Part shown: piece after piece, positions 11,866-22,163 of the stretch
Layout: every line of letters begins with the position of its first letter
How positions within the stretch are numbered: position 1 is the stretch's first letter
Origin: Paulownia fortunei
Lineage: Eukaryota; Streptophyta; Magnoliopsida; Lamiales; Paulowniaceae
Direction of reading: 5' to 3'
Assembly: GCA_019321725.1 (NCBI GenBank)
Contig: CM033113.1
Coordinates: 14,384,001-14,448,000 of the forward strand
DNA: 64,000 bases
Program-made: the position numbers and the translations under genes
The notes under the pieces: generated by a model
What the model was told of the DNA's origin: nothing
Seen by the model: only the letters and a program-made list of their open reading frames with translations
Database searches by the model: none

Positions 11866-12827
11866 ATGGCTGAAAATGAAAGTGTCCAGGATGAAAATGA
11901 GAATCAACAGGTGCGTACCATGCGTTATTACTTGCAACCTCCTCAAAATTCTTCTCCTTCTTGTTTCATTTTTCCTCTAAATGCAAATAATTTTTGATTC
12001 AAGTCAGGTATGATCCCTTTACTTTCTAATTTCCATGGTTTAGACACTCTGAAAGTCCTTACTTGCATTTAAAAGAATTTGATGAAGTATGTGCCACTTT
12101 TGATGATCAAACTTGCACAAATGAGATTGTTAAGCTCAAATTATTTCCTTTCTCTTTAAAAGATAAAGCAAAAAATTGGCTTAATTCTTTAAAACCTAGG
12201 TCAATTGGTACTTGGCAAGAAATGCAAGCTGAATTCTTGAAAAAATTAATTCCAACTCATAAAACTAATGCTTTGAAAAGACAAATTCAAAATTTTTCTC
12301 AAAATTCGAATGAAGTTTTCTTTCAATGTTGGGAAAGATTTAAAGATTTGTTGAATTCATGCCTACATCATGGTTTTGAAAAATGGCGCTTAATTAGTTT
12401 CTTTTATGAAGGTTTAACTCCTGAAACAAAACAATTTGTTGAAACAATGTGTAATGGTGAGTTTCTTGATAAGGAATCTGATGAAACCCTAGAATACCTA
12501 GATCATTTGGCAGAAAACTCTCAATCATGGCATAGTGTTAATTCTTCCGAAGGTTCTATTAGATCTAATCTTGCTAATAGTAATAAAGGAAAATATTACC
12601 TTAGTCAAGAAGATGATCTAAATGCTAGACTTGCTAGTTTAACAAGAAAAGTTGAAGCCATGGAACTTAAGAAAGTAAAGGAAATCAAATCTGTGCAAGA
12701 GGAAGAAGTTTGTAGCAATTGTGAACTTTTGGGGCACTCCACCAATGAATGTCCAAACCTTCCAGTACAAGCAAATTTTATGAACACATTCAAAAAGCCT
12801 TTCCATTCTCCATATTCTGAAACTTAA
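11866..12827 (+). pseudogene. Athila gag (capsid and zinc knuckle)
   Basis: The start ATG at 11866 has a strong context (CCACCATGGC). The frame begins MAENESVQDENENQ, is stopped by TGA at 11995, shifts near 12045 and is then open from 12063 to 12827. The capsid region (Retrotrans_gag family) shows LKLFPFSLKDKAKNWLNSLK, then W-Q-E-M..F-L-K-K-L, and E-R-F-K-D-L-L. A CCHC zinc knuckle C-SN-C-ELLG-H-STNE-C lies at about 12711-12752. After the stop at 12825 the gag tail continues in another frame (W-R-N-Y-P-N-F-S-W block). Gag would package element RNA. The stop and frameshifts make this copy defective. Confidence 0.85.
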
Positions 12828-12955
12828 AATCCACAATGGAGAAATTATCCCAATTTCAGTTGGCGAGATGATAACCGTGCCCAACCACCGCATTCACAAA
12901 AACACAAAACTTTCATTCTTATCCACCTCCACATACAAAATCCATTGAGGAGACT

Positions 12956-14016
12956 TTGCAAGCATTTATGCATGAACAAACAAACATCAATAATCAGACT
13001 TCACAAGCTATCAATGAGATCAGAAGCACACTTTCAACACTGACAACTTCTTTGCGTACTCATGAAAAAGGTAAATTTCCTGCTCAACCTCAACCTAATC
13101 CTTCTACTCAGTGTCATGTTTCTTCTTCAGGTGAAAATGCAGTCAAGGAGGCTAATTCAGTTACAACTCTTCGGAATGGAAAAGTTGTTGACAAGACTAT
13201 TCATCCCAAGGAGAAAGTTTCTAATCCACCTCCAGAAATGAAAAATGGAAATAGTCTTGACGATAAAGGTAAGTTTGAAGAAGGTAAGCGTGAAAATTTT
13301 TGAAATTGATCTCAAATACTGAAATTTTTGAAATTTTTAAACAAGTCAAGATTAATATTCCATTATTGGATGCAATCAAGCAAGTTCCACCTTATGCCAA
13401 ATTTTTGAAAGATTTGTGTACAATCAAAAGAAAACATCATGTACAAAAGAAGGCATTTTTAACTGAAAGTGTTAGTTCAATCATTCAACAATTCACTCCA
13501 CCCAAGTACAAAGATCCAGGTTGTCCAACCATTTCATGTATCATAGGAAACACTAGAATAGAGCGTGCTTTGCTTGATCTTGGTGCTAGTGTAAATCTTC
13601 TACCTTTCTCAGTTTATGAATAGTTAGGTTTGGGAGAACTTAAAACAACTTCTGTTGTACTCCAATTAGCTAACCGTTTGATTAAAGTTCCAAAGGGAAT
13701 AGTAAAAGATGTGTTGGTACAAATTGATAAGTTTTACTTTCCAGTTGATTTCATCGTTTTGGACACAGAGCCTGTTGCACAAACACATACACAAATTCCT
13801 ATCATTTTGGGTCGTCCTTTTCTTGCAACTTCAAATGCTTTGATCAATTGTAGAAATGGTATTTTAAAGTTATCATTTGGAAATATGACTTTGGAACTAA
13901 ATGTGTTTAATGTTTGTATGCAACCTGCAGAAGATGTCGAAGTACATGAAGTGGATTCAATTGAGGAACTTGTTCATGAATACTTTACTACTACTAACTC
14001 TTCAGATTCTTTTTAG
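12956..14016 (+). pseudogene. Athila gag-pol linker and aspartic protease
   Basis: Three adjacent open frames. 12956-13303 is a low-complexity linker with coiled-coil-like N-terminus (Q-A-I-N-E-I-R-S-T-L) and the L-R-N-G-K block that precedes protease in Athila. 13300-13623 has QVPPYAKFLKDLCTIKRK and the protease active-site motif L-L-D-L-G-A-S at about 13573-13590; plant Athila proteases carry this DLGAS form. A TAG at 13621 splits it from 13630-14016, which holds I-L-G-R-P-F-L-A-T-S, the closing motif of the retropepsin fold, and F-G-N-M-T-L-E-L. The protease would cut Gag-Pol. One stop and one frameshift break this copy. Confidence 0.85.
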
Positions 14017-14039
14017 ACTTGTTTTGAAAGTGAAAGTAT

Positions 14040-15700
14040 TTATAAAAAGGAACACAGCTAATACTATCTCTGAATTTTTGCAGGTACAAGAAAAATATTT
14101 TTGGAAGCCAAGGTTCGAAGAACTTTCATCATCAACAGTAAAATCTATTCCATCAAGTATTAAAGCTCCCGTGGTTGAATTGAAACCTTTGCCAGTTAAT
14201 TTGAAATACTCTTTCTTGGGTGAGAATGAAACTTTTCCAGTAATAATTTCTTCCAAACTCGATGCATATCAAGAAGGTAAGTTGATCAAAACTCTGAAAA
14301 TGCATAAGAATGCTTTAGGATGGACCATTGCTGATATTAAAGGTATTAATCCTTTCATTTGCACACATAACATCTATCTAGAGGAAAATGCTAAACCATC
14401 TAGAGAAATGCAACGAAGGCTAAATCCTAATATGAAAGAAGTAGTAAGAAATGAAGTCATTAAACTCTTAGATAATGGAATCATTTATTCTATTTCTGAT
14501 AGCAAATGGGTAAGTCCGACTCAAGTTGTACCTAAGAAATCTGGAGTTACTGTAGTCAATAATGAGAATGATGAATTAATTCCAACTAGGACTGTTACTG
14601 GTTGGCGAATGTGCATTGACTATAGAAAACTCAACTCAGTCACTAGAAAAGATCATTTTCCATTACCTTTCATGGATCAAATTTTAGAAAGAGTTGCAGG
14701 ATACGAATTTTATTGCTTTTAGATGAATATTCTGGATATAACCAAATTGCAATTGTACTTGAAGATCAAGAGAAAACAACTTTTACATGTCCTTTTGGTA
14801 CTTTTGCATATCGAAGGATGCCTTTTGGATTATGTAATGCACCAGCTACATTCCAACGATGCATGCTTAGTATTTTTAGTGACATGGTTGAATGTTTTCT
14901 TGAAGTCTTCATGGATGATTTTTCTGTTTTTGGTAATTCATTTGATGATTGCTTATCTAATTTAGAAAAGGTTTTGATCAGGTGTGAAGAAAAGAATCTT
15001 GTGCTCAATTGGGAGAAATGTCACTTCATGGTAACAACTGGTATTGTTCTTGGACACATTATATCATCAGAAGGTATTGAGGTTGATAAATCTAAAATTG
15101 AGTTAATTGCCAATTTGCCAACACCAAAGACTATGAAGGAGATTAGATCATTTTTAGGATATGCTGGTTTTTATAGAAGATTTATCAAAGATTTTAGTAT
15201 AATATCTAAACCTTTGTGTAATCTTCTAACAAAAGACACTATTTTTGAATGGACTAAAAACTGTGAAAATGCTTTTGTTAAGCTTAAAAGCATGCTTACG
15301 TCTGCTCCAATCATGCAGCCTCCAGATTGGACTTTACCTTTTGAAATAATATGTGATGCTAGTGATTATGCTGTTGGAGCTGTCTTGGGACAAAGAAAAG
15401 ATAAAAAACCATATGTTATTTACTATGCAAGTAAAACTTTAAATGGTGCTCAATTGAATTATACAACAACTGAAAAAGAATTACTTGTTGTAGTTTTTGC
15501 ATTGGATAAATTTCGATCTTATCTTGTTGGCTCACCAATTGTTGTTTTCAGTGATCATGCAGCTTTGAAATATCTTTTGTCAAAAAAAAGATGTTAAACC
15601 AAGACTGATTAGGTGGATTCTCTTACTCCAGGAATTTAATGTTACTATTCGAGATAAAAAGGGAGTAGAGAATGTAGTGGCTGATTATTTGTCGAGACTT
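14040..15700 (+). pseudogene. Athila reverse transcriptase and RNase H
   Basis: RT begins with P-S-R-E-M-Q-R-R-L-N-P-N-M-K-E and W-V-S-P-T-Q-V-V-P-K-K, then W-R-M-C-I-D-Y-R-K-L-N. A frameshift near 14719 falls inside motif A (L-D-E-Y-S-G-Y-N-Q-I). The second frame, 14713-15597, has F-G-L-C-N-A-P-A-T-F-Q-R, the catalytic box F-M-D-D-F at about 14907-14923 (both aspartates intact), L-G-H-I-I-S, and F-L-G-Y-A-G-F-Y-R-R-F. RNase H follows with D-A-S-D-Y-A-V-G-A-V-L-G, Y-A-S-K-T-L, T-E-K-E-L-L and F-S-D-H-A-A-L, so D/E/D are present. A further indel after 15590 shifts the connection region. Catalytic residues survive although the reading frame does not. Confidence 0.9.
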
Positions 15701-15779
15701 GTTTGTGATGACTCATTTCAAACCACACCTATTAATGACACTTTCCCTGATGAACAATATTTAACGTTTCTATTTTACC

Positions 15780-17066
15780 TTGGTTTGCTGACATTGTTAA
15801 TTTTCTTGTAACAGGAAAGATGCCATCACATTGGAACTCTCAAGATAAAAAGAAGTTTTTGACTGAGGTTAAAAAATTTTATTGGGATGATCCATACCTA
15901 TTCAAATATTGTCCGGATCAAATCTTTCGAATATGTGTGCCTGATAATGAGATAGGTAATATTGTCAAATTTTGTCATTCAGAAGTATGTGGTGGTCATT
16001 TTTCTGTAAAGAAAACTACTGCAAAAATCTTGCAATGTGGATTTTATTGGCCAACTCTTTTCAAAGATACTTACACTTTCTGCAAAAGTTGTGAAAATTG
16101 TCAAAAGTTAGGGTCCTTTCAAAGAGAAATATGATGCCCCTACACCCTATCCTAGTGATTGAAATCTTTGACTGTTAGGGTATTGATTTTATGGGGCCAT
16201 TTCCATTATCATTTGATTTTCTTTACATATTGGTTGCCATAGATTATGTTTCAAAATGGATCGAGGCAATTCCTTATCGAAACAATGATCACAAAATAGT
16301 GATAAAATTTTTGAAAGAAAATATTTTAAGTCGATTTGGAATTCCTAGATCTATTATTAGTGATAGGGAAAAATTTTTGTAACAAAGTTTTCGGAACTTT
16401 AATGAAGAAATATGAAATCATACATAAAGTTGCAACCCCTTATCACCCTCAGACAAATGGACAAGTTGAACTTGCAAATAGGGAGATAAAACAAATTTTG
16501 GAGAAAACAGTTAACCCAAACCGTAAAGATTGGTCTCTTAAACTTACCGATACACTTTGGGCATATAGAACTGCTTTCAAAACATCATTAGGCATGTCTC
16601 CTTATAGGATAGTTTATGGAAAACCATGCATTTACCTGTTGAACTTGAACATAAAGCTTATTGGCCAATCAAAATGTTTAACTTCAACCTTGATGAAGCT
16701 TCAAAATTGCGCAAATTGCAAATCAATGAACTTGAAGAACTGAGAAATGATGCATATGAGAATTCTAAAATTTATAAAGCAAGAATCAAAGATTTTCATG
16801 ATAATAAAATTTCAAGAAAAATATTTGAGGTTGGTCAGAAGGTTTTGCTTTATAATTCTCGATTGCATTTGTTTCCTGGAAAATTGAGATCAAGGTGGAG
16901 TGGTCCTTTTGTTGTAAAAAAAGTATATCCTTATGGGGCGATTGACATTGAGAATCCTAGAAATGGTAACATATTCAAAGTAAATGGACAAAGAGTTAAA
17001 CCATTTCTAGAAAATCAATTTTCACAAGAGGAAATTCTTTTTCTTTCTAACCCTTGTTATGATTAG
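15780..17066 (+). pseudogene. Athila integrase
   Basis: 15820-16134 holds the HHCC zinc-binding domain (C-H-S-E-V-C-G-G-H, then C-K-S-C-E-N-C-Q-K-L-G). 16191-16382 starts the rve core with M-G-P-F-P, then I-D-Y-V-S-K-W-I-E-A and I-I-S-D-R-E-K-F (the two catalytic Asp). A frameshift leads to 16380-16743 with [16 protein letters not shown] (catalytic Glu). A second shift leads to 16626-17066, the C-terminal domain with V-G-Q-K-V-L-L-Y and [11 protein letters not shown]. At least three indels. The reading ends at TAG 17064, after which no pol sequence remains. Confidence 0.88.
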
Positions 17067-17174
17067 TGTTGTATATATTTTTTTTATCTGACATTATTTT
17101 TTTTCTTCTTTCTTCTTTTTTATTTTTTATTTTTTCTTTTCCCGGTTAAATGGCGAATAACGGTACTCCGTGGC

Positions 17175-17180
17175 TATAAA
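17175..17180 (+). promoter_or_regulatory. TATA box of the accessory region, predicted
   Basis: 'ggctataaaagtcggac' lies about 110 bp after the end of integrase and 88-93 bp before the ATG at 17268. It is followed by a pyrimidine-rich leader, the usual layout of a plant core promoter. This suggests the downstream ORFs are transcribed separately from genomic RNA. Confidence 0.5.
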
Positions 17181-17267
17181 AGTCGGACTTGTCAGTTTCC
17201 CAAACAACTGAAATCTTTGTACAAATTTTCTTTGTTTTTCTCATTCTCTTTTCTTGTTATTTTCAAA

Positions 17268-17811
17268 ATGGGTGACATATTTCTAACTCTCAAGAAGCGA
17301 TTTCCTTTTCTTCCTAAAAATGCAATGTTGAAAATTTATAAAATCAGGATTGAAAGATTGAGGATGCTTATGCACAAGGGCATTCCGGAGGACATACGAT
17401 GGTTAATTGAAGCAAAGGTAAGGGCAGGTGAGTTTTCACATGAGTTTCCAGATTTGCTTACTAGATACATGTCTAGTTTTGGTAAAAGCACATATTCAAA
17501 AAAAACGAAGGGCGAAAAAAATGAAAGTATCATATTTGTGCTAGATGGACTTGCAACACAAAGTGTCGTTCTTTAGCAATGATCTCTAAAAATCGAGAAG
17601 ATAAACTTAAATTCATTATGGATGGACTGAGTAAGGAGTCTTTAGATCACATTATATTGACTCTTGTGGATTGGTACAACGTGCAATTCTTGATTTATGG
17701 GATCGTTTTCGAAATGAATATGAGATTTATAGTCTTGGGAATCTGACATTAAAAGACCCTGTTTGCCAGTTTATAAGAAAACTGGATGGGAAGCATATCC
17801 TCGACCCATAG
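17268..17811 (+). pseudogene. Athila accessory ORF 1, unknown function
   Basis: The ATG at 17268 opens 102 codons to TAG 17574-17576: M-G-D-I-F-L-T-L-K-K-R-F-P-F-L-P-K-N, basic and helical with no signal peptide or membrane segment. A +1 frame then continues with C-A-R-W-T-C-N-T-K-C-R and S-K-N-R-E-D-K-L-K-F-I-M-D-G, and another frame with R-A-I-L-D-L-W-D-R-F-R-N-E-Y to TAG 17809. So a single ancestral ORF of about 180 codons has two frameshifts. The closely spaced cysteines could bind zinc. It lies where Athila elements normally carry their env-like ORF, but I do not recognise it as an envelope protein. Function not assigned. Confidence 0.5.
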
Positions 17812-17985
17812 AGGGTGTTTAAGCCGTTACTGGACATAAAACCAAAGAAAATGTGAGCCACAATCACAACTACATGTACATACACGTGGTAGTAGGTAAT
17901 TTTTAAATTTCGTATGTGTCCTTATTTTCAACCTTTTTGACAAAAGAAAAAGTCATGCAATAAATGTATTCCCTGTTCACACCTC

Positions 17986-17995
17986 AATAAATATC
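17986..17995 (+). promoter_or_regulatory. Possible TATA-like element upstream of LOG ORF
   Basis: 'caataaatatcacg' lies about 60 bp before the LOG ATG, a plausible core-promoter distance, but AT-rich background makes chance likely. Confidence 0.25.
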
Positions 17996-18051
17996 ACGTA
18001 CTCACTCTATTTTTGCACAACTTATTTTCAAAAAAAAAAAAAAGAAAAAAA

Positions 18052-18704
18052 ATGGAAGTTTCTTCAACTCGCAAATTTAATTCCATTTGTGTTTTTTGTG
18101 GATCCAATCTAGGAAAAAATGGTGAGTTTATAGGGGCAGCCAATAATCTTGGTAGAACTTTAGCAGAAAAAAAAATTCATTTAGTGTATGGGGGAGACAG
18201 TTTGGGGTTAATAGGGAGTGTTGCCATTTCTGCTTATGTAGGAGGTGTCAAAGTTCTGGGAGTTATCCCAAAATATTTAACAGTACAGAATATCACAGGT
18301 ATGACCATTGGAGATGAGCTGAAAGTGTCACACATTCAGGACAGAATGCCTAATATGTTAAACAATGCGGATGCATTCATCATTCTACCTGGCGGTTTTG
18401 GTACACTGGAATAATTATTCCAATTGTCTCTTGGGCACAACTCAACATTCATCAAAAACCTATAGGTATTCTTAATATTAATGGTTTTTATGATGGTTTG
18501 CTATCTTTTGTAGATCATGCTGCGAAAAAAGGGTTTATTTCAACTTCTGCGAGAAGAATCATCATTTCTGCTCCAACACCTGACCAGCTGATTGATCAAC
18601 TTCTAGCATATGTGCCAAAACCTGATCCAGTCTTGGCCAATGTGGATTGGTCCAATAGGAACAATGGTCGAAAACATAAATTGAAATTGACTCTCAGTCT
18701 GTGA
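18052..18704 (+). pseudogene. LOG-like cytokinin phosphoribohydrolase carried inside the Athila element
   Basis: LOG enzymes convert cytokinin riboside 5'-monophosphates to active free-base cytokinins in the cytosol. From ATG 18052 the 120-codon first part shows N-S-I-C-V-F-C-G-S-N, L-V-Y-G-G-D-S-L-G-L-I-G (the GGGxxGLMG-type loop; the third Gly is Asp49), V-L-G-V-I-P-K, an Arg at residue 98 at the position of the family's catalytic Arg, A-D-A-F-I and P-G-G-F-G-T-L-E. Residue 121, the last Glu of PGGxGTxxE, is a TAA stop (18412). A shifted frame then continues to TGA at 18702 with V-S-W-A-Q-L-N-I-H-Q-K-P-I-G, F-Y-D-G-L-L-S-F-V-D and I-I-I-S-A-P-T. Total is about 217 codons, the normal plant LOG length. 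There are no introns, unlike plant LOG genes, so it looks retrocopied. It lies wholly inside the element, between integrase and 3' LTR. One stop plus one indel make this copy non-functional. Family call is firm; the exact LOG subgroup is unknown. Confidence 0.88.
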
Positions 18705-18815
18705 TACTTATTGTTAATGATTTTATTTAATAGTATGTGTATTTTTTTGTTGTTTCAGCTTTATTAGCTGCATTTCAGGTGATATCTTTCAAACTTTACT
18801 TTCCTATCTATTTTT

Positions 18816-18833
18816 GACATTGGGGACAATGTC
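18816..18833 (+). promoter_or_regulatory. Conserved 18-bp palindrome near Athila 3' end
   Basis: GACATTG-GGGA-CAATGTC, perfect 7-bp arms, followed by TTGGGGGGAGGGA. A similar AACATCA/TGATGTT palindrome, read on minus and followed by a G-rich run, is at 42767-42784 in another gypsy fragment. I recall a comparable motif in many plant gypsy 3' regions; its role is not known to me. Confidence 0.5.
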
Positions 18834-19679
18834 TCGATTAGGTTGGGGGGAGGGATAATTGATATCATGACTTGTATATTCAATGTGTATTTTTTTTTAG
18901 TATAAAAAAATAAATAAATAAATATAAATCAAGCGTGTTTTTTTTGGTGGTTCCGTTGAAAGCATGAAAAAAAAGATGGCTGAGTAAAGGGTAATTGTAA
19001 CACTCTTGAGACGCATCCCTATTTTTTGCATAATATGGCAGGTTTGTAAAGTTTTTAACAAGTGTTTGTGAATTACCAATATTTTTTTTGAGTCGTATAG
19101 GTTCTTCCAACTTCAATGATTAAAATTAAGCATGAATAATATGGTTTAATTGATGATGGGTGTTGTTTTGGACTTTGATATTGTTATTTGGTTAATATAT
19201 TTTTGCGATAATTATACTCAAATTTTATTTTGCACAAATAGTTATGTTATTTAGTGTGAAGACAATCATGTCAAAATATATAGTTCTTATGCCCTTACTC
19301 TAATCATCACTTGAATCTTCAACATGTAGGGGTTGAGTATTAGAACTTTTACTTTTGGTCTGTCGAGGCGAACGACTGATAGTGCACCACTAGAAAAATG
19401 ATTAAGGCATTGGCTTTCTAGCACCATTGCCAAATCAGCTTATTCCCTATATGATATTTAAAGAAAACATCCCCCTAGTAAACCACTTTGAGCCTTACAA
19501 TAAATAAATATATATATATATTTTTTTTTGTAACCATATCTTTTTACCTAGCCTAAATACACTATTATCCAACCCTTGTTCTAAAAAAATTGGAGTTTAA
19601 GAGACATTCAATTGAAAGCTTGGACTTACAAAAGAAATTTAGGTTGGGATAGAAGATAAGTGTGGGGGAGTTTCTCTAT

Positions 19680-19747
19680 AAAAAAAAAAAAGAAAAAAAA
19701 AAAAAAAGAAAAAAGAAAAAAGAAAAAAACAATATAAAAAAAAAAAG
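19680..19747 (+). repeat. A-rich simple sequence
   Basis: Runs of A broken by single G (AAAAAAG)n, with no coding content. It follows the internal purine tract directly. Confidence 0.8.
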
Positions 19748-20428
19748 TTGCAAAGTGCTACAAGTTGCAACTAAAAATGAGATGTTGCAAGATGAATGAG
19801 AGGGGTCCAATTCAATAACAATAGACTCTAGTGTGAAATTTGTGGAGTTGGAGAATTCTTCATCGATAAATTTTATGTCTCTGATTCCATGAAGTTTTTA
19901 GAACATTTGTTGCATCCTATCCTTTTATTTCTTAGCTACATCACCACCCTTTGGCCCCATTACAACATTTGTTAAAGACCTTTTGATTTCGTGTGGTGCC
20001 TTCAGTGTAGTGGAGATTTGCACCAAAGGAAGAGCCTATGATGTTTAACTTTTCTGTTAGAGATTTGGTGATGGTTTTGTAAGGTTTTATGAGAATTCAC
20101 TTATTTGAAACATGCATAGTTTCATCACTATTGACATTAACTGTCCACACACACACTTGAGTATGATTATTGTGGAAATGTATTGATTTTTGAATGACTA
20201 AGAGTTAAACTCAACACTTGTTTGATTTTATTTCCATATTACTTTGTTGCTTCATTAGAATAAAAGTTGGAAGATAGTTATTATAGGTATTTGTAGGTAT
20301 CACTGCTGGAAACCTTCACGAGACTATAACTCGTCCTCTATGGGCCACCTAAGGGTTTAAAGGCTTGTTGCATATGCTAAATGCAATCGTGATTTCCTAC
20401 GAAAGTGGATTAGTTTATGTTTGTTTTA

Positions 20429-20469
20429 AGCTTGCTCGAGGACAAGCAAGGGTTAAGTGTGGGGGGATT
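20429..20469 (+). promoter_or_regulatory. Athila polypurine tract with preceding inverted repeat
   Basis: GTGTGGGGGGATT (20457-20469) directly before the 3' LTR is the plus-strand primer. Just upstream is the short inverted repeat CTTGCT...AGCAAG around 'cgaggaca', which is also found, degraded, before the LTR at 45519. Confidence 0.8.
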
Positions 20470-22072
20470 TGATAAGTGCATATTTTGACATATTTTTATA
20501 TCAAATCCTTTATACTTTTCTTGCTTTATTCTTGTTAATATTCTTGTTTTATTAATGTTTTGTGTTAGGGAATAAATGGAAGCATATTTTTAGACTTGTG
20601 CAGTTTTTGTAATTTGAGCATAACTTCATGATCAAAAGCTCTATGGACCTGAAGCTTGTTTCATTTGAAAGCCAAGAGATAGAGGTACAACTTTTATTTT
20701 GGAGGCTTAGCCCAATTCAGTCTTGATGATAGCAGAAAATTCGTCCAAGTAATTACACAAAATGGATCACCAAAATTCAGATCAGAGTTCAGCCCAGTAT
20801 TGACTTATTTTACCAATTCGGTTATATATCTTGAGCCCAAATTTATTTTGGTCTGAAATTCGGATATGTTATACCCAAGAGGTAAATAAACAAGTTTGTT
20901 GAAGACAAGATGGTGTGAAAATGTGTTGAAATGGTAAAACCATAGGCTGCAAGTTGCTGCTGATGTTACAGGGTGGCTCTTGGACATGACTCGGTAATTT
21001 GACCATATCTCCTTTATCCGATCGCCAAATTTGACAAAAGATATATGAAAATATATCAGTGTTGAAAGATCTACAATTTTTATTCTTTACGTATCTTCAA
21101 ACTCTGGTTGTATCTGATCGAAAAATGTAATTCAATTCAGTGGATGAGAAATTTGTGTAACAACTTACCAACTCTTGGAAACTAGCATACCACTTGATTA
21201 ACCCCTCCATTATTTGTTTGGCCTCTAGCTTACTCCAAGTACTATAAATAGGCCATGTATTCAGCTTGTAAGAGGGGGGGGGGTAGAGGGTTTCTTAGGC
21301 TAAGTTATCTAGTTTGTATTGTAAGTTTTGTAGTAGTAATAGAAATGCATTCTCTAGTTTCTCTTATATTTTTAGTCTTTGTTACTTTTATTATGTCTTT
21401 CTAAATTTCATTTTGCTGAGGAAAAAGGGTTAATCTCTTGATGCAGGAAGAGAAATGGTTATAAGGGTAGAAATTGTTTAAGTATGTTGTATTATTATTA
21501 TTATTTTTGATCTAAACCCTACTTATTTTTGTGATGATTCTTGATTTATGTATCTCCAATGGCACAACAAATACTTGGGTTCATTTAGCTTATTGTACGG
21601 TTTTACCCCACCGACTGCTAATGTGAAACCTTGATTTGTTGTTGACGAAGGAGTATATAAATGCTTGATCCCATAAATAAGTGTTGGCGTTAAGAGATAA
21701 TTTGCAATAGTAAGACAATATCATGATTACCTTATTGTATGAGTTACTTGATAATATCTTTCCATTGGAACCTTCATTATGTATGGATTCCAATTGTGGC
21801 AATTAATAGAGGTAAAAAGAATAAATAACCATTTATCTATCCAAAACTCAAGAGTGGATCCCTAATCCTCAGTACTTTTATTACTTTGGTTTTTTCTTTA
21901 GCTACATCATACATTAATTGTTCATATATTTTTGATTCACATAAACTCCATCTTTTTATAAATATAAACTTGAATTCTTCAAACAACTTCCCTGTGGATC
22001 GACCTCGGACTTACGAGAAATTTATTACTTATTACAACCTGCACTTGGGTTTGCAACCTTAAAGTTGTAGCA
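20470..22072 (+). repeat. Athila 3' LTR
   Basis: 1603 bp, partner of 10063-11665, ending TAGCA and followed by the target duplication GTTGA. TATA box at 21243-21250. Confidence 0.92.
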
Positions 22073-22163
22073 GTTGAGGAACTTTCGGATTGTTCTACAG
22101 TCTGAAAAGAGGGATTACATACTTGATATAATCCTACCACCGACCATGCTAGAAGATGCCAGT
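22073..22163 (+). pseudogene. Copia-A gag continuation after Athila
   Basis: 22073-22077 is the second GTTGA. The frame continues W-L-R-N-F-R-I-V-L-Q-S-E-K-R-D-Y-I-L-D-I-I-L-P-P, in register with 9990-10062. At about 22163 the sequence switches to antisense RNase H, the left breakpoint of an inversion. Only about 54 gag codons remain in sense. Confidence 0.75.

Larger units (their letters stand above)
18705..20456 (+). other. Athila 3' non-coding region (~1.75 kb)
   Basis: No coding potential seen. It contains the palindrome at 18816-18833 followed by a G-run, a 68-bp A-rich tract (19680-19747), and an internal GTGTGGGGGAG purine tract at about 19662-19672 resembling the true polypurine tract. 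The final part (about 19600-20469) is collinear with 44680-45518 of a second, truncated Athila-like element, so this segment is part of the family rather than captured DNA. Confidence 0.6.
10063..22072 (+). mobile_element. Athila-type Ty3/gypsy retrotransposon, 12.0 kb, carrying extra ORFs
   Basis: Structurally complete: two 1603-bp LTRs (TGATAAG...TAGCA), tRNA-Asp PBS, gag, protease, RT, RNase H, integrase, then about 3.4 kb of non-pol sequence with two accessory ORFs, a polypurine tract and a perfect 5-bp target duplication. Lineage is judged from the D-L-G-A-S protease, the ILGRPFLATSNALINCRNG block and the KFLKDLC block, all typical of Athila/Calypso. The first ~170 bp of the two LTRs differ at only two sites, both transitions, so insertion is fairly recent. 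Coding regions still contain several frameshifts and stops, so this copy is not autonomous. Confidence 0.92.

Noticed and set aside
18052..18704. LOG as a host gene into which a retrotransposon inserted
   Set aside because: It lies inside a bounded element with perfect target duplication and collinear 3' element sequence after it, and has no introns.
18880..19116. Minus-strand small ORFs
   Set aside because: AT-rich 3' region of the Athila element with A/T runs; no supporting motif.
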